A stretch of 64,000 nt of DNA from Desulfosporosinus acididurans (GCF_001029285.1 NZ_LDZY01000001.1:248001-312000); one strand, 5' to 3'. Positions 42,415 through 52,180 are shown, numbered from the stretch's first letter. The notes: generated by a model from the letters alone, not told the origin. Numbers and translations are program-made.

Positions 42415-44721
42415 TTAAAAAGAATAGTTTTCTTTAAATAAGCGTAGATAGTCTATCGATAATTGCTTGTTATGTATTTGCAGCTGAGGCTCCGAACAAG
42501 GAAATATTCCTTCGATTGAACATGTTAGCAATCCCTGAGTTTCTACGCTTAAATGAATGGTGTTCTTCTGAGGCGGGGTTCTTTGCAAGAGCAGCGAATA
42601 CTTGCCCGTTGGCTGCCGAAATCCTATTAATTGTATTTGTTTAGGCAGTTTGGTCATTGGAAGGAACTCATCCGTTTTAGCTTCAAAAGGATGATCACTT
42701 TCCAATTCTAGTTGAACCAAATAGGGTTCTTGAAGATAATTCAATTTTATGGTTAGATCCAAAAGTCTTTGAGCATTTAAACTTTTCTCCTCAACTGTCG
42801 TCGCCACACTTAAAGGAGCTTTCTCATTCACTAGAGGTACCTCGACGCTTTTTCCTTCTTTGACGCCTAAATCCTTCACTAATTGACTCGGTAAACGTTC
42901 ATCCGAATAAATATGAATTTTCCCCTCCTTGTTCCCGATCCATTCTTCTTGAACTGTAACTTGCTGTGGGTACTTCGCGTTGAAGGAGGGTACCAAACCT
43001 AAACAGAGTACCAGCAGACCAAGCCCAATCAAGGCCGGCATTTTTACATAGACCAAAATTTTTTTGGCAAGAGCGGATCTCTTCAGGGCGACATGACAGC
43101 AGGCAAGCAAAAAGGGAACTAAAAGTAAGGCATACGTCACGAGGAAAATGACAGGGTATTTATGGATAGCTTCATTAAAACTCAACCATTGTTCAGAAGT
43201 CAAAAGCTCATAATGGATCGAATATAAGAAATAGGGACCTATTAGCACGAACACGATATTAGGAAAAAAGAACTGAATATCTAGACAAAAGAGCCAGAAA
43301 ACAAAAGGAAAGGCAAGATCAATGCGTATAAGAGCTAAGCTTAGACTCACAATCAAGAGCGGAAGTCCGGCAGCTAAACAGTAGAGATTCGCATCCCGGA
43401 TCATCGGCAGCTTTTTTAACCAACCGGCAAGAAGTATAATAAGACCAACAGAAATCCCCACACGAGCAATAAGGTATACTTCAGGATGAGCATAATATAC
43501 CTTTTGAGTATGTTTTAAGCTTTGCCAGAGGAGTTCTCCAATTCCACCAGTTCCTATAATAATTATACTCAGCAAGGTAATAATGCCAGTACTTACAAAG
43601 ACATCCTTCCAGGGTATTTTATCTCTACGTTGTTTCAGGTAATTGAAGTAGATAATAACTGTTAAAAGCAAAATGAGAATAATAAGTCCTCTCAGGGCAA
43701 AACTAGGCAGTACAAAAACATTTCCGCCAATCTGAAACGAAAGATACAACTCATCCCAGTTCTGGGGTCCAAGTCTGTCTAGTTTTACGTTATTCACTAA
43801 TAAATGAACAAGATTACCAACGTTTTGCAAAGTTTCCAATGATACATGGTCCAACTGATCTTCTGGTCTATGAAAATATCCTTCCGGCCTCCCGTAAATC
43901 CCTAAGCCCAAGGCAGGAATCCCCTGATCTAAAAAAGAGCTAAAATCACTTGAACCGCCCTGCGAATTATCCCGAGTCATAACGGTAAAATCTCGGCTGA
44001 GATGAAAAGGAATATGGCTCTCTTTAGCCAAAGCCGAAACTTGTTTAAGCAGATCCGGCGGGGCAGATTTATTGCCTGCAACATCAATTTCCAGAGGAGT
44101 TCCGACCATATCAACATTGATCATCCATTGTACAGCTGATAAATCGGCTTGTGAGATATAATAGTTTGAACCGACTAGTCCATTTTCTTCAGCGCCGAAG
44201 AAAACCAATTGATAAGTTTTTTCATGAGGTTCCTTGCTTAAGACTCGTGCAAGTTCAAGCAATACTCCTACCCCTGAACCATTATCTACAGCTCCAGGTA
44301 CATTCATTGCTGCCGTATCATAATGGGCACCGAGTACAACAGTATCTGGAAGCGTTCCAGGCAGCTCAGCGATGATATTTTGACTATTTATCAATTCAAC
44401 ACGTTTTTGAGGATCATTGAGGGATGGATTGCGAAGGATCACTTTACTAAATGGCTGTTCACGAACTTTCCAGCCATTTTGACTTAAAACATAAGCAATA
44501 TACTGGGCTGCCTTTAGCTCTCCTTTGCTCCCGGCCGGGCGAGGTCCAATCTTATCTGTAAGGTATTTTACATGGTCGAAGGCTAAGGCTGCAGAGAAAT
44601 TTAAACCTGATCCCTGGGCAGGCAGTACAGCTTCGGCCTTGCTGTTCATATATCCGAGAATTACTAAAACGCTAAAAATAATCGATATAAAAATAGTCCA
44701 ACGAGTTTTCATCACCCTCAT
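42415..44721 (-). CDS. M28-family zinc aminopeptidase with multi-span C-terminal domain
   Basis: From the GTG-proximal ATG at 44721 the product has about 768 residues: an N-terminal membrane anchor (about 8-28), a peptidase M28 domain with GAHYDTAAM (131-139), VDNGSGVGVLLELA, GAEENGLVGS (177-186) and the His of GRPEGYFHRPEDQLDH, then about eight membrane spans (410-630), and a soluble C-terminal beta domain. It is probably an extracytoplasmic aminopeptidase. A more distant upstream ATG would make the frame overlap the promoter of the divergent PLD gene and is not used. Confidence 0.82.
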   Translation of the reverse strand: MRVMKTRWTIFISIIFSVLVILGYMNSKAEAVLPAQGSGLNFSAALAFDHVKYLTDKIGPRPAGSKGELKAAQYIAYVLSQNGWKVREQPFSKVILRNPSLNDPQKRVELINSQNIIAELPGTLPDTVVLGAHYDTAAMNVPGAVDNGSGVGVLLELARVLSKEPHEKTYQLVFFGAEENGLVGSNYYISQADLSAVQWMINVDMVGTPLEIDVAGNKSAPPDLLKQVSALAKESHIPFHLSRDFTVMTRDNSQGGSSDFSSFLDQGIPALGLGIYGRPEGYFHRPEDQLDHVSLETLQNVGNLVHLLVNNVKLDRLGPQNWDELYLSFQIGGNVFVLPSFALRGLIILILLLTVIIYFNYLKQRRDKIPWKDVFVSTGIITLLSIIIIGTGGIGELLWQSLKHTQKVYYAHPEVYLIARVGISVGLIILLAGWLKKLPMIRDANLYCLAAGLPLLIVSLSLALIRIDLAFPFVFWLFCLDIQFFFPNIVFVLIGPYFLYSIHYELLTSEQWLSFNEAIHKYPVIFLVTYALLLVPFLLACCHVALKRSALAKKILVYVKMPALIGLGLLVLCLGLVPSFNAKYPQQVTVQEEWIGNKEGKIHIYSDERLPSQLVKDLGVKEGKSVEVPLVNEKAPLSVATTVEEKSLNAQRLLDLTIKLNYLQEPYLVQLELESDHPFEAKTDEFLPMTKLPKQIQLIGFRQPTGKYSLLLQRTPPQKNTIHLSVETQGLLTCSIEGIFPCSEPQLQIHNKQLSIDYLRLFKENYSF

Positions 44722-44866
44722 AACCCCATGCCCTTTCAAAGCTTTAAACTCACCCTGCCCAATTCTTATGAAAAACTTCTTGATGTTATGCCTTTCCAAT
44801 CTTTTAACCTTTTGGACACATATGTTATAATGTAGACAAATTTTGACCTTGGGAGAAGTAAGTATT

Positions 44867-45889
44867 ATGCCTAAGCGACATATCCCCTTAGTTACAATAG
44901 TTATTCTTTTATTCTGCCTTCTGTTTTTAAGTGGATGTACCATGAAAGTTCCTAAAATTTTTGCTAAGAAGGCCCCAATTTCCAATCTTTCCGCCGAAGC
45001 ACTTTTGATTGATCAAGAGGCTATCTATCAACGCACCATCAGTCTGATTCAATCAGCACAATCCTCAATTTATGTGGAACAAGCCGAGTTTGACGACCCT
45101 CAGCTCATTAATCTTTTGCTGTCTAAATCCCGTTCAGGTATTGAAGTCCATATTCTCTTAGACCAATGGCAGAAGCAAAATTGGGCTACTCTCGACCAGT
45201 TGAAAAATCAAAATGTATCGATTCAGTACTATCCTGCTCAGAAAGGACAAAATGACCATACCAAGTGGTTAATTGTTGACCAAAACAAAGCTTTAGTTTA
45301 CGGACCATCATGGACAAGTAAAAGCTTCAAAGCTCATGATTTAGCCGTGGAACTTTCTGGAAGTTCTGCCTGGAAAATCGCAGCACTCTTCTCCAAGGAT
45401 TGGGAATTCACCACAACTTTTCCCCTAGATGTACCCAAACCAACTACTCTTAATAACGATAATATTACATTGGCTGTCAACGCTAACGTCAAGGAACAAC
45501 TGCTGGAGTATATATCCAGCAGTGCAAAATCCATCTGGATTGAAAACACAGAAATCACCGAGCCTGATATTGTTCAAGCCTTATTTGACGCTGCTGGAAA
45601 GGGCCGAAATATCCGCATTATATTAGACTCCAGTGCTGCCAGCAAGACACCGGTAACTCTGGAAAAACTAAAAGCCGCCGGCATCTCCATACGTTATTTT
45701 CCTAAGCAGTCACCTCTCGGACTTCACCTAGCAATTTTTGACCAGAACTCCTTTCTGGCAAGCGGCTCCGATTGGACACGTTATAACTTTGTTGCAGATC
45801 ATGAGTTTTCTATTACTGTCCCCTCACCTGCTGCAACCTCAAAATTAGACCAGATGTTTCAAGAGGACTGGAAGAAAAGCTCACCCTAA
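44867..45889 (+). CDS. phospholipase D-like lipoprotein
   Basis: The lipoprotein (340 residues; lipobox FLSGC, Cys at about residue 26) contains two PLDc domains. The first HxK motif is intact (NDHTKWLIVDQNKALVYG); in the second the Lys is replaced (GLHLAIFDQNSFLASG), so the enzyme may have lost one half of the active site. ATG 44867 has GGGAGAAG before it. Divergent from the M28 gene. It could act on phospholipid or nucleic acid outside the cell, or serve as a binding protein. Confidence 0.8.
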   Translation: MPKRHIPLVTIVILLFCLLFLSGCTMKVPKIFAKKAPISNLSAEALLIDQEAIYQRTISLIQSAQSSIYVEQAEFDDPQLINLLLSKSRSGIEVHILLDQWQKQNWATLDQLKNQNVSIQYYPAQKGQNDHTKWLIVDQNKALVYGPSWTSKSFKAHDLAVELSGSSAWKIAALFSKDWEFTTTFPLDVPKPTTLNNDNITLAVNANVKEQLLEYISSSAKSIWIENTEITEPDIVQALFDAAGKGRNIRIILDSSAASKTPVTLEKLKAAGISIRYFPKQSPLGLHLAIFDQNSFLASGSDWTRYNFVADHEFSITVPSPAATSKLDQMFQEDWKKSSP

Positions 45890-45901
45890 GCAATAATCCC
45901 G

Positions 45902-45956
45902 GATTCACATAAAAACCACCCAAAGCATTTTGCCTTGGGTGGTTTTTATGTGAATC
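45902..45956. terminator. strong bidirectional terminator
   Basis: A near-perfect inverted repeat (GATTCACATAAAAACCACCC with its complement) separates the convergent PLD and phosphoglycerate-mutase-like genes. Confidence 0.9.
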
Positions 45957-45962
45957 AAGAGT

Positions 45963-46592
45963 TTAGTTTCTTTGGTCAACTTTTTCTAAATGCTGACAAT
46001 CCCCGACCAACTCAGGCTTCCATTCATCACCGTCAACTTCAAAAATATTTAGGGCAGTATTATTCTGCCAAGGCGTTTTAGTCCAATCATGAATCTCAAA
46101 GCCTAAAGCTTTGGTTACTAATAGTTTCAGAGTTAGCCCATGAGTTACCACACAAATAGTCTCTCCTGGATGGTTAACAAGAATCTTTTGTACAAAATCC
46201 CAGGAGCGTAATAGTACCATTGCCATATTTTCTCCGCCGGGAGCCGTAACCAAATGGGGGGAAGCATCCCATATTTTAAACAAATCCGGGTATGCTTTCC
46301 TTAATTCTCCCCAAATATGCCCTTCCCAATCACCAAAGGAAAATTCTCGCAAGGCGGGATTGATGATTAATTGATCCAATCCGATTTCTCGCCGAATCTC
46401 TTCAGCAGTTCCCCGAGCCCTAGGAGCGTCACTGGTATATATATATTGAATCCCCTCGTCCTTAAGTCTATTGGCCAAAGATCGAGCCTGAAGCAGCCCA
46501 GTTTCGGAAAGAGGGGAATCCAGACGACCCTGTACACGCCCCTCAATATTCCACAAGGTTTGGCCATGACGAGTTAAAATTATCCTTGTCAT
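45963..46592 (-). CDS. histidine phosphatase (phosphoglycerate mutase-like)
   Basis: The protein (209 residues) has the catalytic LTRHGQTLWN (His 8), EFSFGDWEGH and VVTHGLTLKLLV of the histidine phosphatase superfamily. The group includes cobalamin phosphatase CobC and broad-specificity PhoE; the exact substrate cannot be read. GAGGTG lies before the ATG. Confidence 0.88.
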   Translation of the reverse strand: MTRIILTRHGQTLWNIEGRVQGRLDSPLSETGLLQARSLANRLKDEGIQYIYTSDAPRARGTAEEIRREIGLDQLIINPALREFSFGDWEGHIWGELRKAYPDLFKIWDASPHLVTAPGGENMAMVLLRSWDFVQKILVNHPGETICVVTHGLTLKLLVTKALGFEIHDWTKTPWQNNTALNIFEVDGDEWKPELVGDCQHLEKVDQRN

Positions 46593-46663
46593 TAGTACAC
46601 CTCTTAAAAAAACTTATCCAGCGAAAAAGCATCTGGAGTTAAAAGATCTCCCTTTTCGCGGAC

Positions 46664-46700
46664 ATAAAATACAACAAGGGTAGGAAATTCTCCCTACCCT
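46664..46700 (-). terminator. terminator of the 6S RNA
   Basis: AGGGTAGG/CCTACCCT is followed by TTGTTGTATTTT on the minus strand. Confidence 0.75.
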
Positions 46701-46878
46701 CCCCAACTTGCCGTAAGATTTCAGGTTTCTGACCCCGCTTTCGCAGGTGGGCACCTAGTCCATGCTTTCCAACTTCCCTGTTTCCACAAAGAAAGGGCAT
46801 GTTGTAATCACATGACATTTAGTTCCCGTGTCATTAATAGGATCAAAACCATGAAAATCTCTACGCACAAGTCAGGCT
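46701..46878 (-). ncRNA. ssrS: 6S RNA
   Basis: The transcript (about 178 bases) has the classic long closing stem: 5' GACTTGTGCGTAGAGATTTT pairs with 3' AAATCTTACGGCAAGTTGG (small bulges), and the central bubble is flanked by GTGCCCACCTGCGAAAGCGG. TATAAT at 46887-46892 gives a start near 46878, and a terminator follows. 6S RNA binds sigma-A RNA polymerase and damps vegetative transcription in stationary phase. The stem, size and terminator make this the likely identity; a covariance search was not possible. Confidence 0.78.
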
Positions 46879-46932
46879 ATGTTTTTATTATATCACCATA
46901 ATTAAAAAAAATCTCTAGCAAATGCTTGGAAA

Positions 46933-47382
46933 TTATCGTTTTCGCAGTTTATCCTCAATTTCCGCCATTCGATCCTGCAATAAGGCAATGGACATCTCTT
47001 GAGTACGTACGCGTCGACGAAGATGATCGACTAGCTGAAGAAGTTCTTGGAGATTTTCGTTAATGGTATCATTATTTTGTGGTTCGTCGGCCATAGAATT
47101 TTCATCGTTCTCTTTTTCACTAGACAAAGATTCCATAGCGTCAACTGATTGGGCTGCTAGTAAGTAACGAAACCGAGCGTATCTTGAATTTCTGCCAGGC
47201 TGAACATCAAGTACTCCATCTTCTGCCAATGCTTGAATGGCTCGTTTTAAGGTGACACTTGCTGCTCCTGTTTCACGTTGAATATCTGAATATGCTAATT
47301 CAAAATCTTGTCCTTGATACATATTAGAAATCTTCTCAAAAAAATCGACAAATTTCCGATGAGTTTTTTCCTTTAATCTCAA
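46933..47382 (-). CDS. winged-helix-like regulator with C-terminal coiled coil
   Basis: The protein (149 residues from TTG 47382, which has AAGGA nine bases before it; a GTG eight codons earlier is possible) has a helix-turn-helix region (AYSDIQRETGAASVTLKRAI then LAEDGVLDVQPGR) and a C-terminal Leu/Arg coiled coil (QELLQLVDHLRRRVRTQEMS). It probably binds DNA as a dimer. Neighbour of 6S RNA. The family is not identified. Confidence 0.65.
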   Translation of the reverse strand: MRLKEKTHRKFVDFFEKISNMYQGQDFELAYSDIQRETGAASVTLKRAIQALAEDGVLDVQPGRNSRYARFRYLLAAQSVDAMESLSSEKENDENSMADEPQNNDTINENLQELLQLVDHLRRRVRTQEMSIALLQDRMAEIEDKLRKR

Positions 47383-47671
47383 AGCTAGTCCATCCTTCCA
47401 CAACACTAATTAAAACACTGAAGAATAATTAATATTATAGCAAATTTTAAGCAAAAATCCATACTAAGAATTACTTTTAATATGAAGTTTGAAATACAAT
47501 TTTAAAATAACCTTTCTATCTCCATAAAGTTTTTGAATTACTCCATCTGATAAACTTAAAGTATGTTCTTCGGCTGGTTCTCCGGAAATATATTTTTATC
47601 TTTATAGCAAGGTGTTGTCATACTCTTTGAAAAAGAGGCATAGGTAGTTAACAATTAAAAGGAGGGATACC

Positions 47672-48043
47672 ATGACAAAATCCTTTCAGTTAACGATGAT
47701 TTTAAAAGGAATTCTTCTAGCAACCGTGTTAGCCTTATTGTTATCGGTAGTTTTCGGGATCGTACTTTCCTACACATCTGTTCCTGAATCAGACTTGTTC
47801 CTCAATATTATTTTTGGCTTTAGTGTTTTTGCAGCATCCTTTATTACCGCACATCAAGCAGGCACTAAAGGTTTATACTACGGACTTGCCATCGGATTGG
47901 GCTTTTCACTCATCGTTCTTATCTTATCCGCTGTTCTGTGGTCGGATGCGCCTTCATGGCTCAGAATGGGTGAAAAAGCCGTTATTGCTCTTGTGTCCGG
48001 TGGAATAGGCGGAATTATAGGAGTACTTTTTCCTAACACTTAG
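47672..48043 (+). CDS. TIGR04086 (YrzE-like) membrane protein
   Basis: The protein (123 residues) has four hydrophobic spans and motifs SYTSVPESDLFLNIIFG and GTKGLYYGLAIGLGFS of the TIGR04086 family, of unknown function. AAGGAGGG lies before the ATG. A terminator at 48080 follows. Confidence 0.75.
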   Translation: MTKSFQLTMILKGILLATVLALLLSVVFGIVLSYTSVPESDLFLNIIFGFSVFAASFITAHQAGTKGLYYGLAIGLGFSLIVLILSAVLWSDAPSWLRMGEKAVIALVSGGIGGIIGVLFPNT

Positions 48044-48079
48044 AACAATTGAGCTCAAACTCTTCAAATTAAGTTATTT

Positions 48080-48115
48080 ATGAGAGGAAAATCCCCTAAG
48101 AGATTTTCCTCTCAT
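48080..48115 (+). terminator. hairpin terminator
   Basis: ATGAGAGGAAAATC pairs with GATTTTCCTCTCAT and is followed by TTCTATTT. Confidence 0.7.
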
Positions 48116-48224
48116 TTCTATTTACATTAAAATATTACGATATCTATTAATGTGATCATAACTCTTTTCTTTTGATCCCCTAAGTTATACAATATCCTCA
48201 AAGCAAACGAAAGGGGAATAATCT

Positions 48225-48665
48225 ATGTGTATTGAAAAAACTCCTTGGGAACAAGTGATTGATTTTCACGGTCATACTTGCCCGGAAATAGCTTTAGGTT
48301 ACAGGGTTGCCCAAATAGCTATGCGCGAATTGGGTATTAAGCCAACGCCCAGCACTGAGCTTGTGGTGACAGCCCAAACCCATTCTTGTGCTTTAGACGC
48401 CTTTCAAATATTAAACCATGCAACCTTCGGCCGAGGAGCACTAAAGGTCGATGAGAATAAACAGCACAAATACCTCTTTGAATATTCGGACACCTCTGTC
48501 CGTGTGACCATTACGGTACTCCCGAAAATTCTCGAGCATTTGGTTATTCCTGAAAATTTAGCCACCCGCCGCGAAATCCAAAATGCAACTTTGGAAGCAA
48601 TCCAGTTTATTCTTAGTTCTGAGGAGAACATGTTTTGCACAATTCAAAAAGACGATCACCAGTAA
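48225..48665 (+). CDS. FmdE-family protein
   Basis: The protein (146 residues) has VIDFHGHTCPEIALGYRVAQ near the start and AQTHSCALDAFQ, the FmdE pattern. The name comes from the E subunit of formylmethanofuran dehydrogenase, but stand-alone proteins in Clostridia may handle molybdenum/tungsten or other functions. The Cys and His residues could bind a metal. AAAGGGG precedes the ATG. Confidence 0.82.
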   Translation: MCIEKTPWEQVIDFHGHTCPEIALGYRVAQIAMRELGIKPTPSTELVVTAQTHSCALDAFQILNHATFGRGALKVDENKQHKYLFEYSDTSVRVTITVLPKILEHLVIPENLATRREIQNATLEAIQFILSSEENMFCTIQKDDHQ

Positions 48666-48710
48666 TGCACGTTCAAAAGTACCGGGAACTATGAAGAATG
48701 ATAGCTCTCC

Positions 48711-49517
48711 TTAAATAGAATCTTGAGGAGTATTGTCTAAATCCTTATGTTGACGATCTTTCCATATTCTCCATGCCAACAAACATAAGGCGATAATGAC
48801 AGCTACTGAGCTGCTCCATTGTGCCGCTGTCCAATGGAACAAGAACCTTGGACTATCACCCCTCAGCCCTTCGAGAAAAAACCTTGAGGTGTTATAGAAG
48901 ATCAAATAAAGAAGGAAAATCGTCCCTGAAGGCCATTTCTTCAGCTTAAGAATGACGAGAATTGCAAAGATAATAACGTCAGCTTGTCCTTCCCATACTT
49001 CAGCTGGCCAAAGGGGTTGGTTGCCAAAAGTATCCCGGGCAATTGTCCCTACCGGATAGAGGATGCCAAAGTTTCCTCCTGTTGGACCCCCAAAAGCATC
49101 GCCATTCATTAGATTAGCGTCTCTGCCTATTGATTGAGCAAGCATCAAGCCGGGAGCAATTAAATCGGCAAGCTCCCAGAAAGGAAGCTTTTTACGCCAG
49201 ACATATAGTCCCCCTCCTAATAAAGCCCCGACGACTCCGCCTTGAATAGAAAGTCCCCCATGCCAGATAGCAATAATTTCACCAGGATATTTGCTATAGT
49301 AAGACCAATCGAAAAAAAACACCTGCCAAATCCTTGCACCCAGCAAACCACAAAGAAGTAATATAGGCGCTAAATCAAGCATGGTCTCCATATATTCTTC
49401 TCGTTTTTCAGCTTTCGCAAAGTATAAGGTGACTCCTACTCCCAGAACAAAGGCGAGCGCAAAAAGCGTGCCATAAGCACGTATTGGAAAACTCCCAATA
49501 AAAAACCAAAACTGATG
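48711..49517 (-). CDS. lgt: phosphatidylglycerol-prolipoprotein diacylglyceryl transferase
   Basis: The enzyme (268 residues) attaches diacylglycerol to the Cys of prolipoproteins. It has seven or so spans and the signature IGRDANLMNGDAFGGPTG near residue 136. ATG 49517 has GGAGG eight bases before it. It would act on the lipoproteins at 26.5, 44.9 and 57.4 kb. Confidence 0.93.
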   Translation of the reverse strand, partial: HQFWFFIGSFPIRAYGTLFALAFVLGVGVTLYFAKAEKREEYMETMLDLAPILLLCGLLGARIWQVFFFDWSYYSKYPGEIIAIWHGGLSIQGGVVGALLGGGLYVWRKKLPFWELADLIAPGLMLAQSIGRDANLMNGDAFGGPTGGNFGILYPVGTIARDTFGNQPLWPAEVWEGQADVIIFAILVILKLKKWPSGTIFLLYLIFYNTSRFFLEGLRGDSPRFLFHWTAAQWSSSVAVIIALCLLAWRIWKDRQHKDLDNTPQDSI

Positions 49518-49745
49518 CATTAATTTTTCCTCCACTCAAATATAGCTGCCCGTTTTTTTCAAGTTTCCAGTATTATAGCCAAACTTCCTATGATTATATC
49601 CAACTATATCCAAAATTGCAATTCAGACTACGCCTAAAACACATCTAAATATTGAGGATAAAGAAAACTTAGCTGGCGAAAGCGGCAGGTTAGCTGCACT
49701 TATACTATCAGACGAAGACACTGTCTGATAGTATAAAAAATAACG

Positions 49746-49776
49746 ACAGATCCGATGCAATGTCCATCGGATCTGT
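49746..49776 (-). terminator. hairpin after the 66-aa gene
   Basis: ACAGATCCGATG/CATCGGATCTGT is followed after a few bases by TTTTTT on the minus strand. A second inverted repeat TATACTATCAGAC lies next to it at 49701-49735. Confidence 0.6.
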
Positions 49777-49782
49777 TGTGTT

Positions 49783-49983
49783 TTATAGAGTATTCAGTTT
49801 AGAAAAGAAACGATTATGCCGGTCCGAATCAGGAATAGAAGCCTCTCGTTCTTTTTTTCCCAACGGTTTTTGAACTGTTTGGAAATAGGTAGAATGTTTC
49901 TTTTTACCAGTTAAAGCATCTGAATAAACAGTAACTACTAAAATAGCGACAGCAATAAGAGCTACTAACCATTGAAAGAGCAT
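49783..49983 (-). CDS. 66-aa membrane-anchored protein
   Basis: An N-terminal span (about residues 3-22, MLFQWLVALIAVAILVVTVY) is followed by a basic, polar tail rich in Lys, Arg and Ser. GGAGGTG lies before the ATG. Unknown family; downstream of the FtsA-like gene on the same strand. Confidence 0.5.
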   Translation of the reverse strand: MLFQWLVALIAVAILVVTVYSDALTGKKKHSTYFQTVQKPLGKKEREASIPDSDRHNRFFSKLNTL

Positions 49984-50062
49984 AATATTTTACACCTCCA
50001 TCACCATTTTATGGCCTCTGGGAAGAATGTCAAGTGTTCTTTTGCTCAATCTTTTAGCAATG

Positions 50063-52180
50063 TCACTCGAAACTAGCCGACACACGATCTCCGGGATGCA
50101 GGACCGTCGTAAATTCAGCCTCCTGCCCGTTTACACGTAATTTTAAAGAAGCCCCTTTCGGCATCTCATCTGGGAACTTAACGAAAGGCAATAAGTCTGA
50201 AAGAATCGGCATCTCTTTATAACCGTTGACTCTTAAATCCATTCCATCTTCGAGTAATTCATCATCTGAGACGGGTTTTCCATGAAATATGATTTCAGCA
50301 ACTTGGGGAGGGTATTCAAATTCTTGTCCGTTAATCGTAAAAATCAGCGGCTTTGGTTGGAGACTCAATTCACCAACCCTTTTCTGTTCCTGACGAACCT
50401 CTATAGAATCACCATCTTGGATCGGACAGTTTCCTTCAACAAGACAACCATTAACCAATAGCTGCCGTTCCAAAACAATTTTTCGCACTTCCCCATTAAC
50501 TTTAATGGTTAAGGTTACTGGAGCTAAAATTGGCTCTTTAAACAGAGTTTTCTTTTGCTCTAATAAATTTTGCAGATTATCGTTAAAAATACAGGTTAAC
50601 TTATAGCCATCTTGAATTTTATCGTTAATATTTAACACCTGATCATTATGAAAAACATGAGGTGAAAAGTCTTCTCGCCTCCCATTCCAGAAAATCCATT
50701 TCTTTTCATAGGGAGGCAGAATTTCGCCGATGGTCATCTCAGCATCTTTGCCGGGGAGACCGGGAATAAACTCAATCTGGTCTCCACTGTTCAACGTCTG
50801 ATCAAATCGGCCCGGTCGTGAGTTAACCGTCAATTGGGCCGACCGCCCCATGGTACCCTTGATTATCTGCACTTCTTGATTCCATTCGAAGGTAAGAGCT
50901 GCCCCCGGTTTCCCGACAAAGGAACGAGGAGATATTCCCGCAGCAAGCAGAGCCTCTGCGACCGTTGTCAATTGCACCTCAAAAATTGGTATCGGTATAT
51001 TGTTGACAGTTACTGTGTAGTATTGAAGTCCGGTTCCTTCAAGCGCGGATATACCAATTCCTATAGGAGTTATACTCTCCGGCCCTTTAAGATCATTTTC
51101 ACCCTGAACGTCCTCTAAACGTTCTCGAATTTGAATACCAACGCGTTTCGGGGAAATTCCCAAAACTTCTGATAACATCTTGGGGAGCATGGGCGTTAGA
51201 CTTCCTCCGCCAATGAGAATAATTCCTTGGGGAACATTTTCATTTAGTTTTGTGATTTCTTTGGCTACATCTTGAGCCAGTTTATTAACGACAGGTTCAA
51301 TTACCGTTAGTACCTCTTCTTTAGAAACAGTTACCTTGTTACCGAGAAAATCTACGAATTTTAGTCGAGATTTAGTATTCACCTCTCGCTTTATCTTTTC
51401 ACCCACTTTAAAATCAAGGAGATAATGTTCACAAATGGCTTCTGTGACCTCATCCCCGGCCATCGGCACCATCCCGTAAGCAAAAAAAGATCCTTCTCGA
51501 GTCAGGGCTATATCTGCTGTTCCCGCCCCCACATCAACAAGTGCCAGGTTTAGACGCCGCATATTCTGAGGTATCGCTGCCTGCCCTGCCGCAATAGGTT
51601 CTAAAGTTAAGCTCATCATTTCTAAACCAACTTGCCCCAGAACCGATACTAAACCATCGACAACGGTTCTGGGCAAAAACGTAGCAATCACTTTAACTTT
51701 GGCCTTTTTTCCCCGCTGCCCAATGAGGTTGGAAATCTCTTCGTCTTCGTTCCAGCAGGCAATAGTGCTGTATCCGACACAATGATATTGATTTGAGTTA
51801 TGTTCGCCGGATGATATTAATTGGTGCAGAGCTTGATGGACTGCTTCTAACTCCAAAGCCAAGATCGTTTCTTGTTCCCACCGCACAGGCAACAATTCCC
51901 GACGTTCGGCGCTGGCTATTTCCGTTCGCAGGGCTCTGCCGGCTGCGGCAACAGCGACTTGTTTAAGACTTACATCTAACGTTTTCTCCAAAGTCTCTTT
52001 AACAGCGCTGACGGCTCGTGCCACTTCATTAACATCATGAACTTGCCCGTCATACATAGCACGCTGACGGTGTTCGATACAGGCACTTGCCAAAATTTCA
52101 CACCCTTGATCTTGGGTTTTAGCCATCACTAATCCCATGACCATTCGAGTTCCAATATCCAAGGCAAAAATAGGTTCCAT
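50063..52180 (-). CDS. FtsA-like actin-fold protein with long C-terminal extension
   Basis: Residues 1-350 follow FtsA (phosphate-1 ALDIGTRMVMGL, then LALVDVGAGTADIAL, and IILIGGGSLTPML), the actin/Hsp70 ATPase fold. Residues 380-705 form repeated beta-grasp-like units marked by VNG...GD motifs (SGDQIEFIPG, DGDSIEVRQE, LRVNGYKEMP, HPGDRVSASFE). FtsA is normally about 420 residues and ends with a membrane helix, which is not seen here. The role may be in a division or pilus-like process; unclear. Confidence 0.82.
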   Translation of the reverse strand: MEPIFALDIGTRMVMGLVMAKTQDQGCEILASACIEHRQRAMYDGQVHDVNEVARAVSAVKETLEKTLDVSLKQVAVAAAGRALRTEIASAERRELLPVRWEQETILALELEAVHQALHQLISSGEHNSNQYHCVGYSTIACWNEDEEISNLIGQRGKKAKVKVIATFLPRTVVDGLVSVLGQVGLEMMSLTLEPIAAGQAAIPQNMRRLNLALVDVGAGTADIALTREGSFFAYGMVPMAGDEVTEAICEHYLLDFKVGEKIKREVNTKSRLKFVDFLGNKVTVSKEEVLTVIEPVVNKLAQDVAKEITKLNENVPQGIILIGGGSLTPMLPKMLSEVLGISPKRVGIQIRERLEDVQGENDLKGPESITPIGIGISALEGTGLQYYTVTVNNIPIPIFEVQLTTVAEALLAAGISPRSFVGKPGAALTFEWNQEVQIIKGTMGRSAQLTVNSRPGRFDQTLNSGDQIEFIPGLPGKDAEMTIGEILPPYEKKWIFWNGRREDFSPHVFHNDQVLNINDKIQDGYKLTCIFNDNLQNLLEQKKTLFKEPILAPVTLTIKVNGEVRKIVLERQLLVNGCLVEGNCPIQDGDSIEVRQEQKRVGELSLQPKPLIFTINGQEFEYPPQVAEIIFHGKPVSDDELLEDGMDLRVNGYKEMPILSDLLPFVKFPDEMPKGASLKLRVNGQEAEFTTVLHPGDRVSASFE

